The notes below the pieces were generated by a model, which saw only the letters and a list, made by a program, of their open reading frames with translations, did not search any database and had not been told where the DNA came from. Positions 11,554 through 26,476 of a DNA stretch of 64,000 nt are shown here, in pieces. Numbering within the stretch: the stretch's first letter is position 1; every line of letters starts with the position of its first letter. Source of the DNA: Xylogone sp. PMI_703 (taxonomy: Eukaryota > Ascomycota > Leotiomycetes); assembly GCA_021399445.1 (NCBI GenBank), contig JAJTUQ010000003.1, positions 6,262,001-6,326,000 on the forward strand, in the 5' to 3' direction. The translations under genes and the position numbers were made by a program.

Positions 11554-12981
11554 TATGAATAATGGCTCTGCTTTGGAAGCAGTTGATACCCGTTGGCTTC
11601 TAACTCTCCAATGCCCTAAGACGGGCGTCCAGATGGCTATTGATATAGTGATTAAAGCCCACTTTTAAGGCGAGTGGAGTGGTGTAGCTTATTCCCAGTC
11701 AAGTTCATCAAGGTAAATTTTTGAACTTTCGCACTTCACAGACGCTTGCATCTGGCGTACCTTAGCGGTGGTAGGTTATGGGAAGTGCTCTTTGAAGGAT
11801 GGATGCTTCCTAGCATCGAAATGGCTAGGAAGAGAATGCCGAGTGGAATTGGGGCCGTCAATAAACCGAAGTGAAGTACGGCTCACAACGGACTGGTCAA
11901 CAAGTAAAAACCGAGAGGCAGCAAAGACCCAGGGGGCGGGACTATCTTTTATATCCCCGCTCATTACGCTCATAACTCGGTCCTGAAAAGATATCAGCTA
12001 CGCAGTAGACAATTATGAATCGATCCCCCGTCTACTATGAGGCGCACCCCGGGGTATCTCCGTCCCCGCACGAATTTACGTTAGCCCCAGTGGATGTCTG
12101 GATCTGGGGAACGTCGTAGCTGAAACGGTCGCCTTATTGGCTGCTACTCTTTCCATATCCAAGTCATCATTTCTTCACAGCAACAAAACAGACTCTTTGC
12201 TCCAGTAAAATTGTTTAAAAATTGCGAGGTTGCCGCCCTCAATTGCCGACACTTCCCATAATGTAACAATATTGCCACTTCACGTGAGGACGTTTGCCGC
12301 GGGAACACTCCCGCCCACTTTTCGTGAGGTCATCCGGGAGCGCTCCCGGGCGCAAAATGCTCTCCGAACGGATAGAGCTAATAATGAGATGGGAAGCTGA
12401 ATATAAAACCAACAGATGACAAGCAAATATTAGAAGGTCTCTTCCAATTGCTATGAGCTTATATGATTGAAGAATGTATCTGTCTGTAGCATTCAAGAAG
12501 CCTATGGATTTTGTATGCCATAAATGATCTATACAATGTGTCTATATTACTACTAAGGCTTGCCGCGGTACTACTAGGACTTTTGTCTTGATGATATCAT
12601 ATGCGGCTTTAGCATTTTACCTGGGTAATAAAGAGGATAATGAGAAGATATCAGTATTATATCGATTTCCATGCGTATCTTGCATAACTTGCATAGGTAG
12701 GACCATCGTCACCTCTTATATTCCGGACTGATTGTCGAGGATCAGTCCAGCTTTAGCAGCTGGCGAGTTAGGACGTTCAGACTACCTCATAACTGTTATA
12801 TTAGTACGATGCTGGGAGCAAATTTTATAATACAGAACCAATGCACAAGGCAGAGTGCAACTAAGAGGTGTGTTTGGGAATAATGGAAGATGATTAATAT
12901 TAATATATTAAAGAGATCTATATATGACTGTACAGATATTCTAAAAGTTTAGCTCCAATATAGGGCCCAGCTTAGTGGTAT
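11554..12981. other. Intergenic region of 1.4 kb with GC-rich palindromic patch
   Basis: Holds the P450 promoter and the 3' flank of the ankyrin gene. Between about 12280 and 12350 there is a GC-rich island in AT-rich DNA with a perfect 16-bp palindrome at 12334-12349, two CGTGAGG copies and a CACGTG E-box near 12282. No coding exon recognised. Confidence 0.5.
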
Positions 12982-14373
12982 TTATCCATCCTTATTTGTA
13001 CCTGTGATATGGTCAAGAAGCAACCTAACCACTTCAACATGACCGTTATTCGAAGCTGAGTTTAATGGCGTCCATCCTTTTTTAGTTGCAACTGTAATAT
13101 CGGCATTATGGCTAAGAAGTAACTTGACCACTTCAGCATGGCCACTATCTGAGGCTGCATTTACCGGTGTCCATCCGTTTTTGCTTATAGCTCTGATATT
13201 GGCTCCATAGTCGATAAGCAACCTGACCACTTCAATGTGACCCTTATTAGAAGCTGAGTGCAATGGTGCCCAGTCGTCCTTGTCGCTAGCTGTAATATCG
13301 GCGCCATGTTTGAGAAGCAGTTTCACCACCTCGACATGGCCATTATGTGAAGCCGCGTTTAATGGTGTCCATCCATTAATGTTTTCGGTAGTGATGTCAG
13401 CGCCACGGCTGAGAAGCAGCTTTAACACTTCGACATGCCCCTTCTTTGAAGCTGAATATAATGGGGTCCATCCACTTCTACTTTTAACCTCGATTTCAGC
13501 ACCGTAGTCAAGAAGTAATCTAGCCACTTCAACATGGCCGTTATCTGAAGCCGAGTGTAATGGAGTCCATCTCTTTTTGGTTGCAATCGTGACATCAGCA
13601 CCATAGTCAAGAAGTAGCTCAACCACTTCGGCGTGGCCGCTATCTGAAGCTGCGTTTAATGGTGTCCATCCAGTATTATTTACGGAATTGACTTCAGCAC
13701 CATGGTCAAGAAGTAATTTGACCACTTCAACATGGCCCATATTGGAAGCTGAGTATAGTGGTGTACATCCATCATTATTTGCAGCTCCGATGTTGGCGAT
13801 CTGGTCGAGATATCTAATATTAGCAACGTGATTGAGAAGCATGTCAGCGCCATGGCCTGGTGTCACGATTTTAGGAACAATAACACCGTTTGATGGTATC
13901 TCTGAATAAGAAGTTATTGCTGATGCTGGGAAGCGTTAGAAGACCTCTGCTGCGATAGGGGGACTTATACCTCTGGTAGTGCTCTTCACAACAGGTACTT
14001 GATGGGATGGGTCTGATTGGATCGCTACATACCCATCTCCATCTTTGGTAATAATTTGTCGCTTTCGAGGCTGAGGTTTATTCTCTGATTCTGCCTCAGC
14101 CACTTCCCGTTCTCGCTTTCTGCTTATATCTTCATAATGGCTATTTGTTTCCTGGGGTAGTACTTGTTCGTCTGAGCTGTCGGCTGGGGTGGACATTTCT
14201 AGCTCATCACTAGAAGGTGTGTGCAGGAGTATCCATCGCTCGAGTGCATGGTTTTCTTTGGAAAGAGGCTCAAGATCTCCTTGACACTCAATGTGCTCAT
14301 GTAGTTGCCTCTCACTGGGGCAGTGCTGAAAGCAGGTCTGGCATTTCCAATTCTCGTTGAGGTTTTGGAACAT
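12982..14373 (-). CDS. C2HC finger plus tandem ankyrin-repeat protein
   Basis: The coding frame runs from the ATG at 14373 to a stop at 12982. An in-frame TAA at 13936 is removed by a 45-nt intron at 13926-13970 (donor GTATAAGT, branch CTAAC, acceptor CCCAG), which keeps frame and gives 448 residues. The N-terminal 25 residues contain a possible zinc finger (C-x2-C, then H and C ligands, WKCQTCFQHC...HEHIEC). A charged, basic middle region (RKREREVAE, PQPRKRQ, a likely nuclear signal) follows. The C-terminal two thirds is about nine 33-residue ankyrin repeats of the form GWTPLxxASxxGHVEVVKLL with very uniform sequence at DNA level (99-bp period). The repeat array ends abruptly after a half repeat. 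Ankyrin arrays mediate protein binding; partner unknown. If the intron is not spliced, the gene is broken by the stop. Confidence 0.78.
13000..13820 (-). repeat. 99-bp tandem repeats coding for ankyrin units
   Basis: Each 99-bp unit codes for one 33-residue ankyrin repeat. Units share long identical strings such as GGATGGACACC/ATTAAA and CATGGCCA on the plus-strand reading. The high similarity between units implies recent expansion or gene conversion. Confidence 0.75.
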
Positions 14374-15898
14374 TTTGTCGACTACAAAAATTCCGGGACA
14401 AGCGGTTCAAGTTAAGGGGAACGTGACAATCAATTTTGTCCTGCTGACGTGGCTGTAAAGCAACCTAGAAAAGCAACAGATCGCAAAAGGGGTGGCCCGG
14501 AGACTTGGGAACCGTGGCTGAAACCACTAATTTTAGGGGTTGATCAAAAGGAATTATAATCGATAAGGCTGATTATCCAGTTGAAATCGTTCTACCTAGC
14601 TTCGTAGCCTATCGAACCTATGATCCGGTTATGGTAATAGCAGAGAAGTTGATTTGAATTAGCCATCTAGCGCAACTACAGTATAACTGGAGTTCCAGTT
14701 CAACGCGTTATTATTTTCTCGACGCGGGTAAGGAGTGTGGCTCAACGCGACCACATCGGGGGCCGACGTTATGCCGAACGCCACACTTTTTACAGTACTC
14801 CTGTTGAGAAAAATATTACCCCTGTTCAGCTGGGACCAGTATAATTCACAGTTGAGGATTGCACCAAGGGGTGATAAATTGAATAGCCTTGTAAAGTGAG
14901 GTTCCCTTGGCTGTTTCTATTGAGGCAGCAATAGGAGGTACGGTCCGTATTCGTAACCGCATCTATTCTGACACGCCTAACGCTTTCTCTTGGTCACTCA
15001 CAGCCCAACCAAAAGCAGCAAAGCACTCAGATTTGGAGACGGAAATAGAATTACCTTTATTCGTATTCCGGCTGCAATAGAGCTCTTCTTCGTCCCCTGA
15101 ATGTTGACTATTATAACAACTTTAATAATATGACTGGGTTGAGCACGAGGCTCCTATCTACTAAATCAATAAAGCGCTTATATAAAGAGTGCAATAGCTA
15201 AGCTCTAAAAATTTATCACATGGCTTCGGGTCCTGCAAGACTCATGCTCCTAGGATTCTGTGATGGTAACCTTTTATAGGTTTACAAAGAATAGATCAAG
15301 GAACATTAAAAACACGTACTACACTTTGAACATGTTTGATTTGATTAGTTTAATAGCATTCATAGTAAGAAGGGTTCTCCCTTCTTGATTTAGAGACGGC
15401 TTTTTAGGCATTTGAACGTGTTTTGAAGTGAAATAATTAGGATGAAATTGGTGGTTGCAGAAGTCTACTTACCGGATGCTTATCCAACCAAGTCGTCAAT
15501 AGGGGCAAAACAACATGAAAGACCCTTTCTCTCCTTTGAAATGCGAATCAATAGGGTTTATCTCTAATAATTAGACAAAGCCTCACTTTCAAAACAGACG
15601 CCGCATCCTGGGCAGCCTACTGATATTACATAATCATTTAACTATCGTCTGATTGGACAATCCTCGGCAACCATCCAAGCCCTCTTAGTGACCGAGACGA
15701 CAATCATCCTCGACATAATCACAATGTACAACGTTCGGTAATTTTGGTTTTCTATTCTCCTTTTCGTGAATAATTGTCACCATCTACATCACGTTAGCGT
15801 TACTGCAAGGCAAAAAGGACCTTCTTAGTAGACTTGCTGTGTCGCAATTGCCAATGCACGGGCATTTGTGACAGGAAAGGTGCAGTGTCACAGCAGGC
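14374..15898. other. Intergenic region of 1.5 kb, contains a short inverted-repeat element
   Basis: Divergent upstream region between the ankyrin gene (minus) and the double zinc-cluster regulator (plus). Apart from the inverted-repeat element at 14682-14843 I see no gene. Confidence 0.5.
14682..14843. mobile_element. MITE-like short inverted-repeat element
   Basis: The two ends are imperfect inverted copies: the left end reads TATAACTGGAGTTCCAGTT and the right end, reversed, reads TATACTGGTCCCAGCTGAA. Inner blocks (TAATATTTTTCTC against TTATTATTTTCTC, and AGTGTGGC on both sides) also pair. About 162 bp, non-coding, flanked by TA. This is the form of a degenerate Tc1/mariner-type MITE, but no second copy is visible in the window. 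Confidence 0.45.
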
Positions 15899-18606
15899 AT
15901 GGAGACACAAGAAGAACGGCAAAGCGCCGCAACTGTAAATCAAGGTCTTGTAATTTCTGAGTGTTGCTTTACAATAACTAACTGATATGAATAGCTTGCT
16001 TGGTGTGTCGCTCGCGAAAGGTCCGTACCTTTCTTTCACTCCTAACGTGAAATCTAGGCGTTTCCGAAATAGCTAAATAAAATATTTCTAATTGCTCTGA
16101 CAAATTACACAGGTTAAATGCGATAAAACAGTTCCATCATGTCATAAATGTACTCGTCTTGGTATTCAATGTCCAGGCTATGATGCTGGAGTCACCAAAC
16201 GCTCCAAAGATGATGTCCACTCATCCGTTGAGGTGATCTATCATAATGCTGGCATTAAGAGAAGACGGCTTGGTTCATGCAAGGAATGCCACAATTCTAA
16301 GAATAAGTGCTCTAGAGATCGACCGAGATGTCAAAGATGTGTTCAAAAGTCCTTACCATGTACGTATTCTCGACATGATGCACAACATCAGGAGGATAGC
16401 AGATCTCACATTTCACCATCTGCTTCTTCGGAGGACAGCCCTGGCGCTGCACGCTCATCAAACCTAACGCAGTCAGATGACCAAATTCATTGGTAAGATG
16501 AGATTGGACCCCACCACTCCTTTTTAAAGGCTCGTTATATTCAATGTGGATTAGGTTACGCTTAGAGTCACTTCCGACCAACTACAGTCAGCTGAAGCTT
16601 CTTGTGGATCTCTATTTTGACCGTATATCTCCACTGAGGTGCTTTGGCTTCTTACACAAACCTTCTTTCATGCAATCTCTTGATCGTGGATCAATCATTG
16701 AAGAATACGGGGAGGCGCTTGTATTGATAATTTGCGCGCTAGGTGCAAGGTAAAGCATATCTTCCTATCTATCAAATGATGCTGCTGACACGCATTAAAG
16801 AGTATATTTTTCAGATAATGTAGAACAATTTCGTTCCAACTTGAGTGCAGCACCTGGGCAAGCTTGGGCGGAAAAATCTCAAGCCCTAGTAATGAAAGAG
16901 ATTCTAAGTCCTTCCTTGAAGACGTTGATGGTATGTTACCAAACCGCTCAAGAAGCGATGGGTCTAAAACTAAGTTTCTCGAACTAGACTATGATTCTCA
17001 TATCTGAATATGCGACAAGAATTGATGAGCATGCCCTTGCCTTCACTATATGGGGTTGCGCCTATCAAATAATGCGACTGCTTGGTCTAGACTCCGACGC
17101 CACAGAGAGATATAACAATAACACGAGTCGTACAGTTAGTGTTGATCACACACAGAAAGAGAGTGAGCGAAGGTTGTTATGGTCTTGTTTTGTCCTAGAC
17201 AGCTTCATAGGCTCTGGAATTGATGAGAATTTACGCTGGAGAGGCAATACCCCTCGTGCCCCTCTACCATGCTCAGATCACAACTTTCTGGAGCAGACCC
17301 AACCCCCTGATATGGACTTACGGACTATTGAAACATTGAGCTCCCCTAATATCTTAAGAAAATCCGATTTACGCTCTCAGGTTATCTACCTGTCATATAT
17401 GCGAACTCAAGTACTTAGGTGAGGCATTCTACGGTAATTATCCGTCTATTGTGCTAATGGTAATTGAAGACTCATCAGAAGCAACGATCAGCTTGTCCCC
17501 ATCTGGCACTCCCATTCTTCCTTTTTACAACTAATACAACAATTAGATATTTGGTATAATAATATCCCAAATGAGTTAATGCTTACAGATTTGAATATGT
17601 ATATTCAGAAGGAGCTGAACATTATCGGTGCTGTGTTTATGCTGCACTTCTTTTACCATACCGTTGTTTGTGATTTGACCAGAACGTCGCTGCCGGGTTA
17701 TGATTTCCCACTTGCATCAGCGTTTCGCCACGCACCTATGGCCTTCCGCAGACAATGTCAGGAGAGATGTCGATTTCATGCGAATGAGATCGCTCGCCTT
17801 ATCAGAATTGGACTTTCCCAGGGCAGATGTGCCTTTGATGATCTACATTGCATGATGGCTGCATTTGAGTCTGTCAAGATACAGATTGTTCATACAGCGA
17901 TCGCGACGTCCAATAGTCCGGCAGATCGAATAAGAGCTGCTGAAAATATAAGAGTGAATATGGCAGCGATAGACCTGATGCACCTAGAAAAGGATAAGCC
18001 AAACCTATATGTCTGCGTTCCAATTACTATCACTTTTCTCTCACTAACTAAGTGTTGCAGCACCGTCGGCTCTTACCATTGCTTACAAAATTTGGATTCG
18101 ATGATATTGTCTCTGAATGGGGGGACGCAAGCTTAATGTATGTGATACTTAACCAGCAAGACCTCTTAGAGCATAGTATAATTATCCTAACCGCCTTTAG
18201 GGAAAATGATGAGTTAATTGGGCCTCCCGAAGCTGGCTATCTTAGTAGCTTAGCACAATTTCGTATTGCAAAATCAGTTGTTCAGGCACAGCAACATACC
18301 TCGCCACAACAACTTCTTCGTCCTAGTAACGATGATATTCGGAATCCATTACCTCCGTCTCAAGTCCCTCCTGCTATCTCTGCGGTACACTCTCTTATGG
18401 AAGAGACACTACCGCCACAGGAGCTATCATCAGCATTATCCGATGCTAACCAGGGAAGCCAAGACTTTTATCCAAGTTCTGGGAATATACCTTTACAGAA
18501 TAATGATCTTCTCGATCAATCGGAATTCTCAGTTCAGGACTATATTCAACTTGCCGAAGAGATGTCAACATACATCACGTGGGATCTTTCGATTGCACCC
18601 AATTAG
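15899..18606 (+). CDS. Transcription factor with two tandem Zn2Cys6 clusters
   Basis: Fungal regulator of 761 residues in eight exons: 15899-15944, 15995-16020, 16113-16492, 16555-16749, 16801-16930, 16988-17418, 17479-18010, 18061-18606. Splicing the three first exons creates a complete first zinc cluster, ACLVCRSRKVKCDKTVPSC continuing to HKCTRLGIQC (residues about 16-44; spacing C-x2-C-x6-C-x6-C-x2-C-x6-C). A second complete cluster, CKECHNSKNKCSRDRPRC then QRCVQKSLPC, starts about 40 residues later. The middle region matches the fungal-specific transcription factor domain (LVDLYFDRISPLRCFGFLHKPSF, then the LLWSCFVLDSFIG block). The C-terminal 150 residues are Gln/Ser/Pro-rich, a probable activation region. 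Exon 1 is tiny and its donor (GTCTTG) is weak, so the start is the least certain part. It lies tail-to-tail with the arylsulfatase gene (156 bp apart), which suggests it may regulate the sulfatase/sugar transporter pair. Confidence 0.9.
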
Positions 18607-18762
18607 CCAGTCCTATAATATGCCAATGGATCAATCTGAAGTGGAAATAAACTCCGAAGTTATAATAGTTACTATCGCAAATTATGTAGTGTCACTATAT
18701 ACTATCATCAAAATCTATCTACATGGATGATACTATAATATGTCTAGCGTTATACTCTAAAC

Positions 18763-21335
<2,573 letters not shown>

Positions 21336-23237
21336 ATGGATGCGACAGGAGAGACTAAGCTGACGATGGGATATCGCCTTCGTCAGTTTAATACTACCTT
21401 GGTGTTTGTCATGTTGTGCGTAAATACTATCCCATTCGCACTGACTCTATTGTGAGGACTTCAATCTAATAACATATTCCGCGGCAGTTACATGGCCAGC
21501 TGCGCTTACAATTTTGGTTACGATGTGGGTAACTTTGGCGCTGTCCAAGGAATGGCTGCGTTTGGGAGGAAGTTCGGAGAATGTAATTCTAAGGGAGCCT
21601 GCGCCCTGCCAGCTTGGTTATCATCATTGATGACTTCTCTTCCATTCCTTGGGAAAGCATTGGGAGCTATTGCTTGCGGTCCGATTGCTGAGAAACTTGG
21701 TCGCAAGCATGCGGTTCTCGTGCTAGCAATTTTATCATTTATGTAAGAAACCAGTCCTACTTCATGCATCTCTACGAGGATAAAATCCACTGACTTCAGA
21801 TAAAGCGGAGTGCTGTTACAAACGACTGCTACCACTTCAGCTCAGTTCATCGTAGGACGATTTATTAGCTTTGGTATGACTGGAATGACAATTGTCGTTG
21901 TGCCAATTTACCAGGCAGAGACTTCTCCTAAAGTGCTTCGAGGGATGATGACCTCTACGTTGCAGTTGATGATTGTTGGCGGTCAGTTAGTCGCCTCTCT
22001 GGTTACTTATGGAACAAAAAATATCTCTGGAGATGCAAGCTGGCATATCCCGGTTGGCCTGCAATTTATTGCACCTGCCATTATTGTTGCTCTTCTGCCA
22101 TTTGTGCCAGAATCCCCTCGATGGTGAGTGTTAATTTCCTGTTTTAACTCCTGAGCACCTCATTTTCTTTCCATAATGGGATCCTACTTCTTCTAGTTAA
22201 CATCATTCCATTTGGTATGGTTGGAGCTAGAGGTCACTGACATATTTATCTCTGCAGGCTCTTATCCCGCGGACGCGCTGAAGAAGCCAAAGTAGCATTA
22301 CGAAAGCTAAGAAAAGGCGCATCAGAAGCGGAGATCGACTTCGAAATTGACGCTCTTCAACATACTCACTCCGTCGAATATAAAGGTTCATGGAGTGAAG
22401 TCTTCAATAAGCAGAATAGAGTCCGGACCATGGTCGCCATTATTGCTATGTTCGGTCAGCAAATCACAGGACAGGCATTCTCTAGTCAATACTCGGTTGT
22501 CTTCTACCAAGCTGAAGGTTTCAAGGACCAGTCCTTTTTGTATAACGTCCTTTCGAACGTAGCTTCTCTTGCTTGCTTGGGGATTACATGGCTCCTTGTA
22601 GACCAAGTCGGAAGGAGACCGTTGTTAATGGCTGGTGGGTCTGGAATGGCTATATTCATGTTCGTCATTGGTGCTGTTGGTACTCTGGCCCATCCAAACC
22701 AGGCTCAGAAACAAGCTCTCGTAAGTCTTTCCGCTCCAATTATAACGTTCTATAACTAACTATCAAACTAGGTTGCCTCATTTATCCTTTTTGGAAGCGC
22801 TTACAATATATCTTGGGCGCCATGGCAAGTACATTCAGTCTCTACAGGGTAACAGGTTACTAATCTTCCGCGTTTATAGCTCTTATATTGTAGTCAGCGA
22901 AGCAGCTTCTACTCACATCAAGGAGAAGACAAATCTCCTCGCCGGCGTCATCTCAATCCTTACAACCTTTGTCACGTCATTCACGATTCCGTACCTTCTC
23001 AAGGCACCCTACGCGAATCTTGGAGCTAAAGTGGGATTTATTTATGGCTCTTTGTGCGTGGCGATGGTTGTGGTGGCTTATTTCTTCATCCCGGAGCTGA
23101 AAGGCCGCAGTCTAGAAGAAGTTGATCAACTCTTTGCATCTGGAACACCCCTCAGGAAATTTGGAAAGGTTGAAACTGTGGCTGTTGGAGATACTACCAC
23201 AGTGTACATGGATGAGAAGAAAAAACAGGAGCTATGA
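21336..23237 (+). CDS. MFS sugar transporter
   Basis: Sugar porter of the major facilitator superfamily, plasma membrane, proton symport of a hexose, disaccharide or related compound. Six exons: 21336-21415, 21488-21742, 21806-22123, 22258-22720, 22772-22824, 22880-23237; 508 residues and about twelve hydrophobic segments. Family marks: GRKHA after helix 2, FVPESPRWLLSRGR at the end of helix 6, VDQVGRRPLL after helix 8, and PELKGRSLEEVDQLF after helix 12. The fifth intron (22825-22879) starts with GCAAGT rather than GT; only this reading restores the conserved SWAP-C-SYIVVSEAAS segment and preserves frame, and it contains a good branch site TTACTAAT. Divergently paired with the arylsulfatase. 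The wording around the last introns resembles alpha-glucoside/lactose-type porters, but the substrate is open. Confidence 0.9.
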
Positions 23238-23842
23238 ACGTTTCGTTTGAGACTATATCCTGTCCAGCATAGAGTCTAGTTTGATATTATCCCTACCTGT
23301 GTAATAAACGCCGTCGACGGTTCGGTTCACAATTTGTTTCGTAGAGGACTAAATGATCTAATGTGTATGCCATTCGAATATAGATACTGTAGCTTACACA
23401 CTTTCGTAACGCAATACTACAATCGTTCGGTTGGATCTGAGCATTTGACTTCCCAAACTGAAGCTGTGATCGACACGATCTACTAAGTTTTAATAAACCT
23501 CTTGGCAGTAGAATAGATTCATGCAGGAACACGGCAGAATCTAGGATTGCCTGTCCTTGGGATATGCATGATGAACTAGTATAGTCAGGGCACTAAGCCA
23601 TATTTTTCAATTGCGCCGTCAACTGCACTATAGCTATTATTGACCCGGAAGCTATTTAGTAGTGTCCACCCGAGATCCACACCAACCACTATTTTATCTC
23701 AAGTGCAAATATCATGTTCCTCGCTCTATTATCATTCTATCACCCATAACAAGTTCAGCCTTTAACCTTCTAAATCAAGCGCGCGGAAATATCAAACTCG
23801 AGTATACTATCTGGATTCCAACCCACACAGTCACTTACTCTC
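23238..23842. other. Intergenic between convergent genes
   Basis: 605 bp between the convergent sugar transporter and phosphoketolase genes; AT-rich, 3' untranslated regions only. Confidence 0.5.
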
Positions 23843-26476
23843 CTACTCAAACTTTGGCATATCAAAGATATCATCTGGATCTAAATGTTATTGATTTAGT
23901 GATCATCTCTCATTACAAGACCGAATAGTAACTCACCTTTCCCGTTTTTCAATATGTGGTCTTTGACCTGCTTAATTTCACTGTTAACTTTCTCTAGATA
24001 CGTATCGAGCCCTTGTCTAATTTTCTCATTTGACTTCGCAGCACCACGTAGAGCAAACTTGGCAGTATCGTAGCGGCTCAAGCCATTCAGCAATAACATA
24101 TCAAATGGTGTCGTCGTGGTACCTTCCTCCTGATAGCTCGCAATTGTAACGCCCTCTCTTGGATCCCTGTCGAAGAGCAACCCTTTCAGCTCACCAGCGT
24201 AGCCATGATAAGCAAAGTGGATAGGCTTGTCTTTTGTAAATAGCGCATTGAATTTCTCTCTGTCCAGGGCATGTGGGTGTATGCCTTCGGTGCCCAAGAT
24301 CATCAAGTCCGTAACATTCACTACTCGTACTCTCAGTTCTGGCGCAATGCGACGGAGGTATTCGGCCGCTTTGACTACTTCAAATGTGATTTCTGCACCT
24401 ATCCCAACGAGGACAACGTCCGGATTCTCGCCCTCGTCTGTACTTGCAAATTTCCAAACACCAGCTCCATCAAAGCAGTGTTTTTCAGCCTCTTCCTTTG
24501 ATAAGAAAACAACTGTTGGCTGTTTAGCACCGACCATCAGATTAACGTAGTTTTTGGATTTCAAGCAGTGGTCCAGAGTGCTTAGGAAGCAGTTTGCATC
24601 TGGTGGAAGATATACTCGAGCTGCGTCAGGCTTCAGGTTAAGTACGGCTCCAATAAAAGATGGATTTTGATGCGAGAACCCGTTGTGTTCTTGTCGAGTC
24701 CAAGTACTCGTTTCGATATAGTTGATCGAGCTCAGATCCCCACGCCATTTAACTTCGCCTGCAATTTTAACAAACTTGGCATACTGCACCATCATTGTGT
24801 GAATAATGCCCAAGAAGCTCTCATAAGAAGGGAAAATAGCAGTTCGCCCTGTCAACGTGTATCCTTGCATAAATCCTTGGCAGCAGTGCTCTGAGAGGAT
24901 TTCTATCACTCGTCCTCCTTGAGCTCGTGAAAACTCATCCCACTGGAAGTTGCGAGAGGTTTTGTCTAAAGGAGCTGCTATCTTGTTGCTTTCCAGCTCA
25001 TCTGGGGAGAATAGTCTGACTTTATCTGCGTTCTTGACAAACACCTTATCCAGAAATTTACCGACACACTGCATCTGGCTCGCGTCGGTTCCCTTGTCTG
25101 CTGCAAATTCCTTCCAATCCGGCAGATCCAAACTCAGATGACCATTGAAAGTCTCTTGCACTTGGCCAAGCTTTCTTGAATCGTCCTTCGGGATGATACT
25201 GAGTACCTCTTCAGACGGCTTGCCGTCTTTCAGGACTTCTTGAGGCTCATAAGCGGAGAGCCACTTGTCAAGCTCCTTCAGCTGATCCTCATCCGTCTTT
25301 GCCTTCTGTAGCGGGACTTGATGCGAATGGAATGAGCCTTCAATAAACTTGCCATCCACTTTCTTTGGTCCACTCCAGCCCTTCGGTGTCCGTAATATGA
25401 GGAGCGGCCATCTGGGCTTTACAATGGGCTTCCCGCTTCTAGCTGCTTTCTGAATTCTTCTGATTTCGCCTAATGCCCATTCCATGGAAGTGCTAAGATC
25501 TGAATCGATGGACTCCAAATCCTCAACAAATCGAACTTGGTAGCCATAACCGGAAAAGAGAGCCACGAGCTCTTTATCGTCCATACATCCATAGATGGTT
25601 CTTTGGCTAATCTTGAAGCCGTTAACATGCACTATTGGAAGGACTGCTCCGGATTCCTTTGGGTCAATATATTTATATCCGTGCCAGGCACTGTATCCGT
25701 TAGTTTTAATATAGTTTGCTTAATCTAAGCTAACTCACGTTGCAGTGGGACCTGTTTCAGCTTCGCCGTCGCCAACAATGCAAGTCACAATAAGATCAGG
25801 CTTATCCATAACCGCACCAAACGATACCGCAAGAGCATATCCTAATTCGCCTCCTTCATGAATTGTTCCCGGAGTCTCCGGATTGATATGGCTAGAATTG
25901 TCAACAATCCGCATAATTGTCCAAATAAAGGGAAAAGGTACCTTGGGAAACCCCCTGTCACAGAAAATCTTGTAATAAGGTTGCTTAAACCTTTCTTACC
26001 TCTGCTGTAGTTAGGATAGAATTTCCCGAGTGAACCCTCAAGCCACAAACAAGCCAAAACTGCGGGTGCTCCATGGCCTGGTCCAACAACGTAGATCATG
26101 TTGAGATCATGTTTAGAAATGAGGCGATTTAAGTGAGAGTATACCAGAATCAATCCTGGACATGTTCCCCAATGACCAAGCAGACGAGGCTTCACATGGT
26201 CAAAAGTTAACTTTTCTTCCATGAGTACATTGTCACTTAGGAATATCATTGCTGCAAAAGAATAAGGTCAGTGACTGGTACTTCACTTTTAAATGAAAAA
26301 AGAGGTTCCATACCGGCAGCAATATAGCATGCTGCTCTGCGGAATTTGTTTAACGCATTGTTTTCATCTTCAGATAGCTTTATTTTTTCAAGCTGAACTG
26401 CAAGATTGCTAACATATTCTGGGAGTTGGGATGGAAGAGGCTCAGGATTTGGTCTATCGATTTCCTCGCCTGGCAT
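23843..26476 (-). CDS. Xylulose-5-phosphate/fructose-6-phosphate phosphoketolase
   Basis: Thiamine-diphosphate enzyme that splits xylulose-5-P or fructose-6-P with phosphate into acetyl phosphate and glyceraldehyde-3-P or erythrose-4-P. Five exons: 26314-26476, 25942-26251, 25739-25891, 23937-25690, 23843-23880; 805 residues, the normal length. Motifs seen: [30 protein letters not shown], the EGGELGYAL family signature, and the ThDP-binding [19 protein letters not shown] rebuilt across intron 3. The last exon is only 38 bp and supplies [12 protein letters not shown], the usual C-terminus. Without it the frame would run into intron sequence at 23896-23936. All residues expected for activity are present. 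It lies next to a sugar transporter and could feed acetyl phosphate into acetate kinase or phosphotransacetylase routes; those partner genes are not in the window. Confidence 0.96.

Noticed and set aside
13936..13938. In-frame TAA taken at first as a nonsense mutation in the ankyrin gene
   Set aside because: A frame-preserving 45-nt intron with donor, branch site and acceptor removes it.
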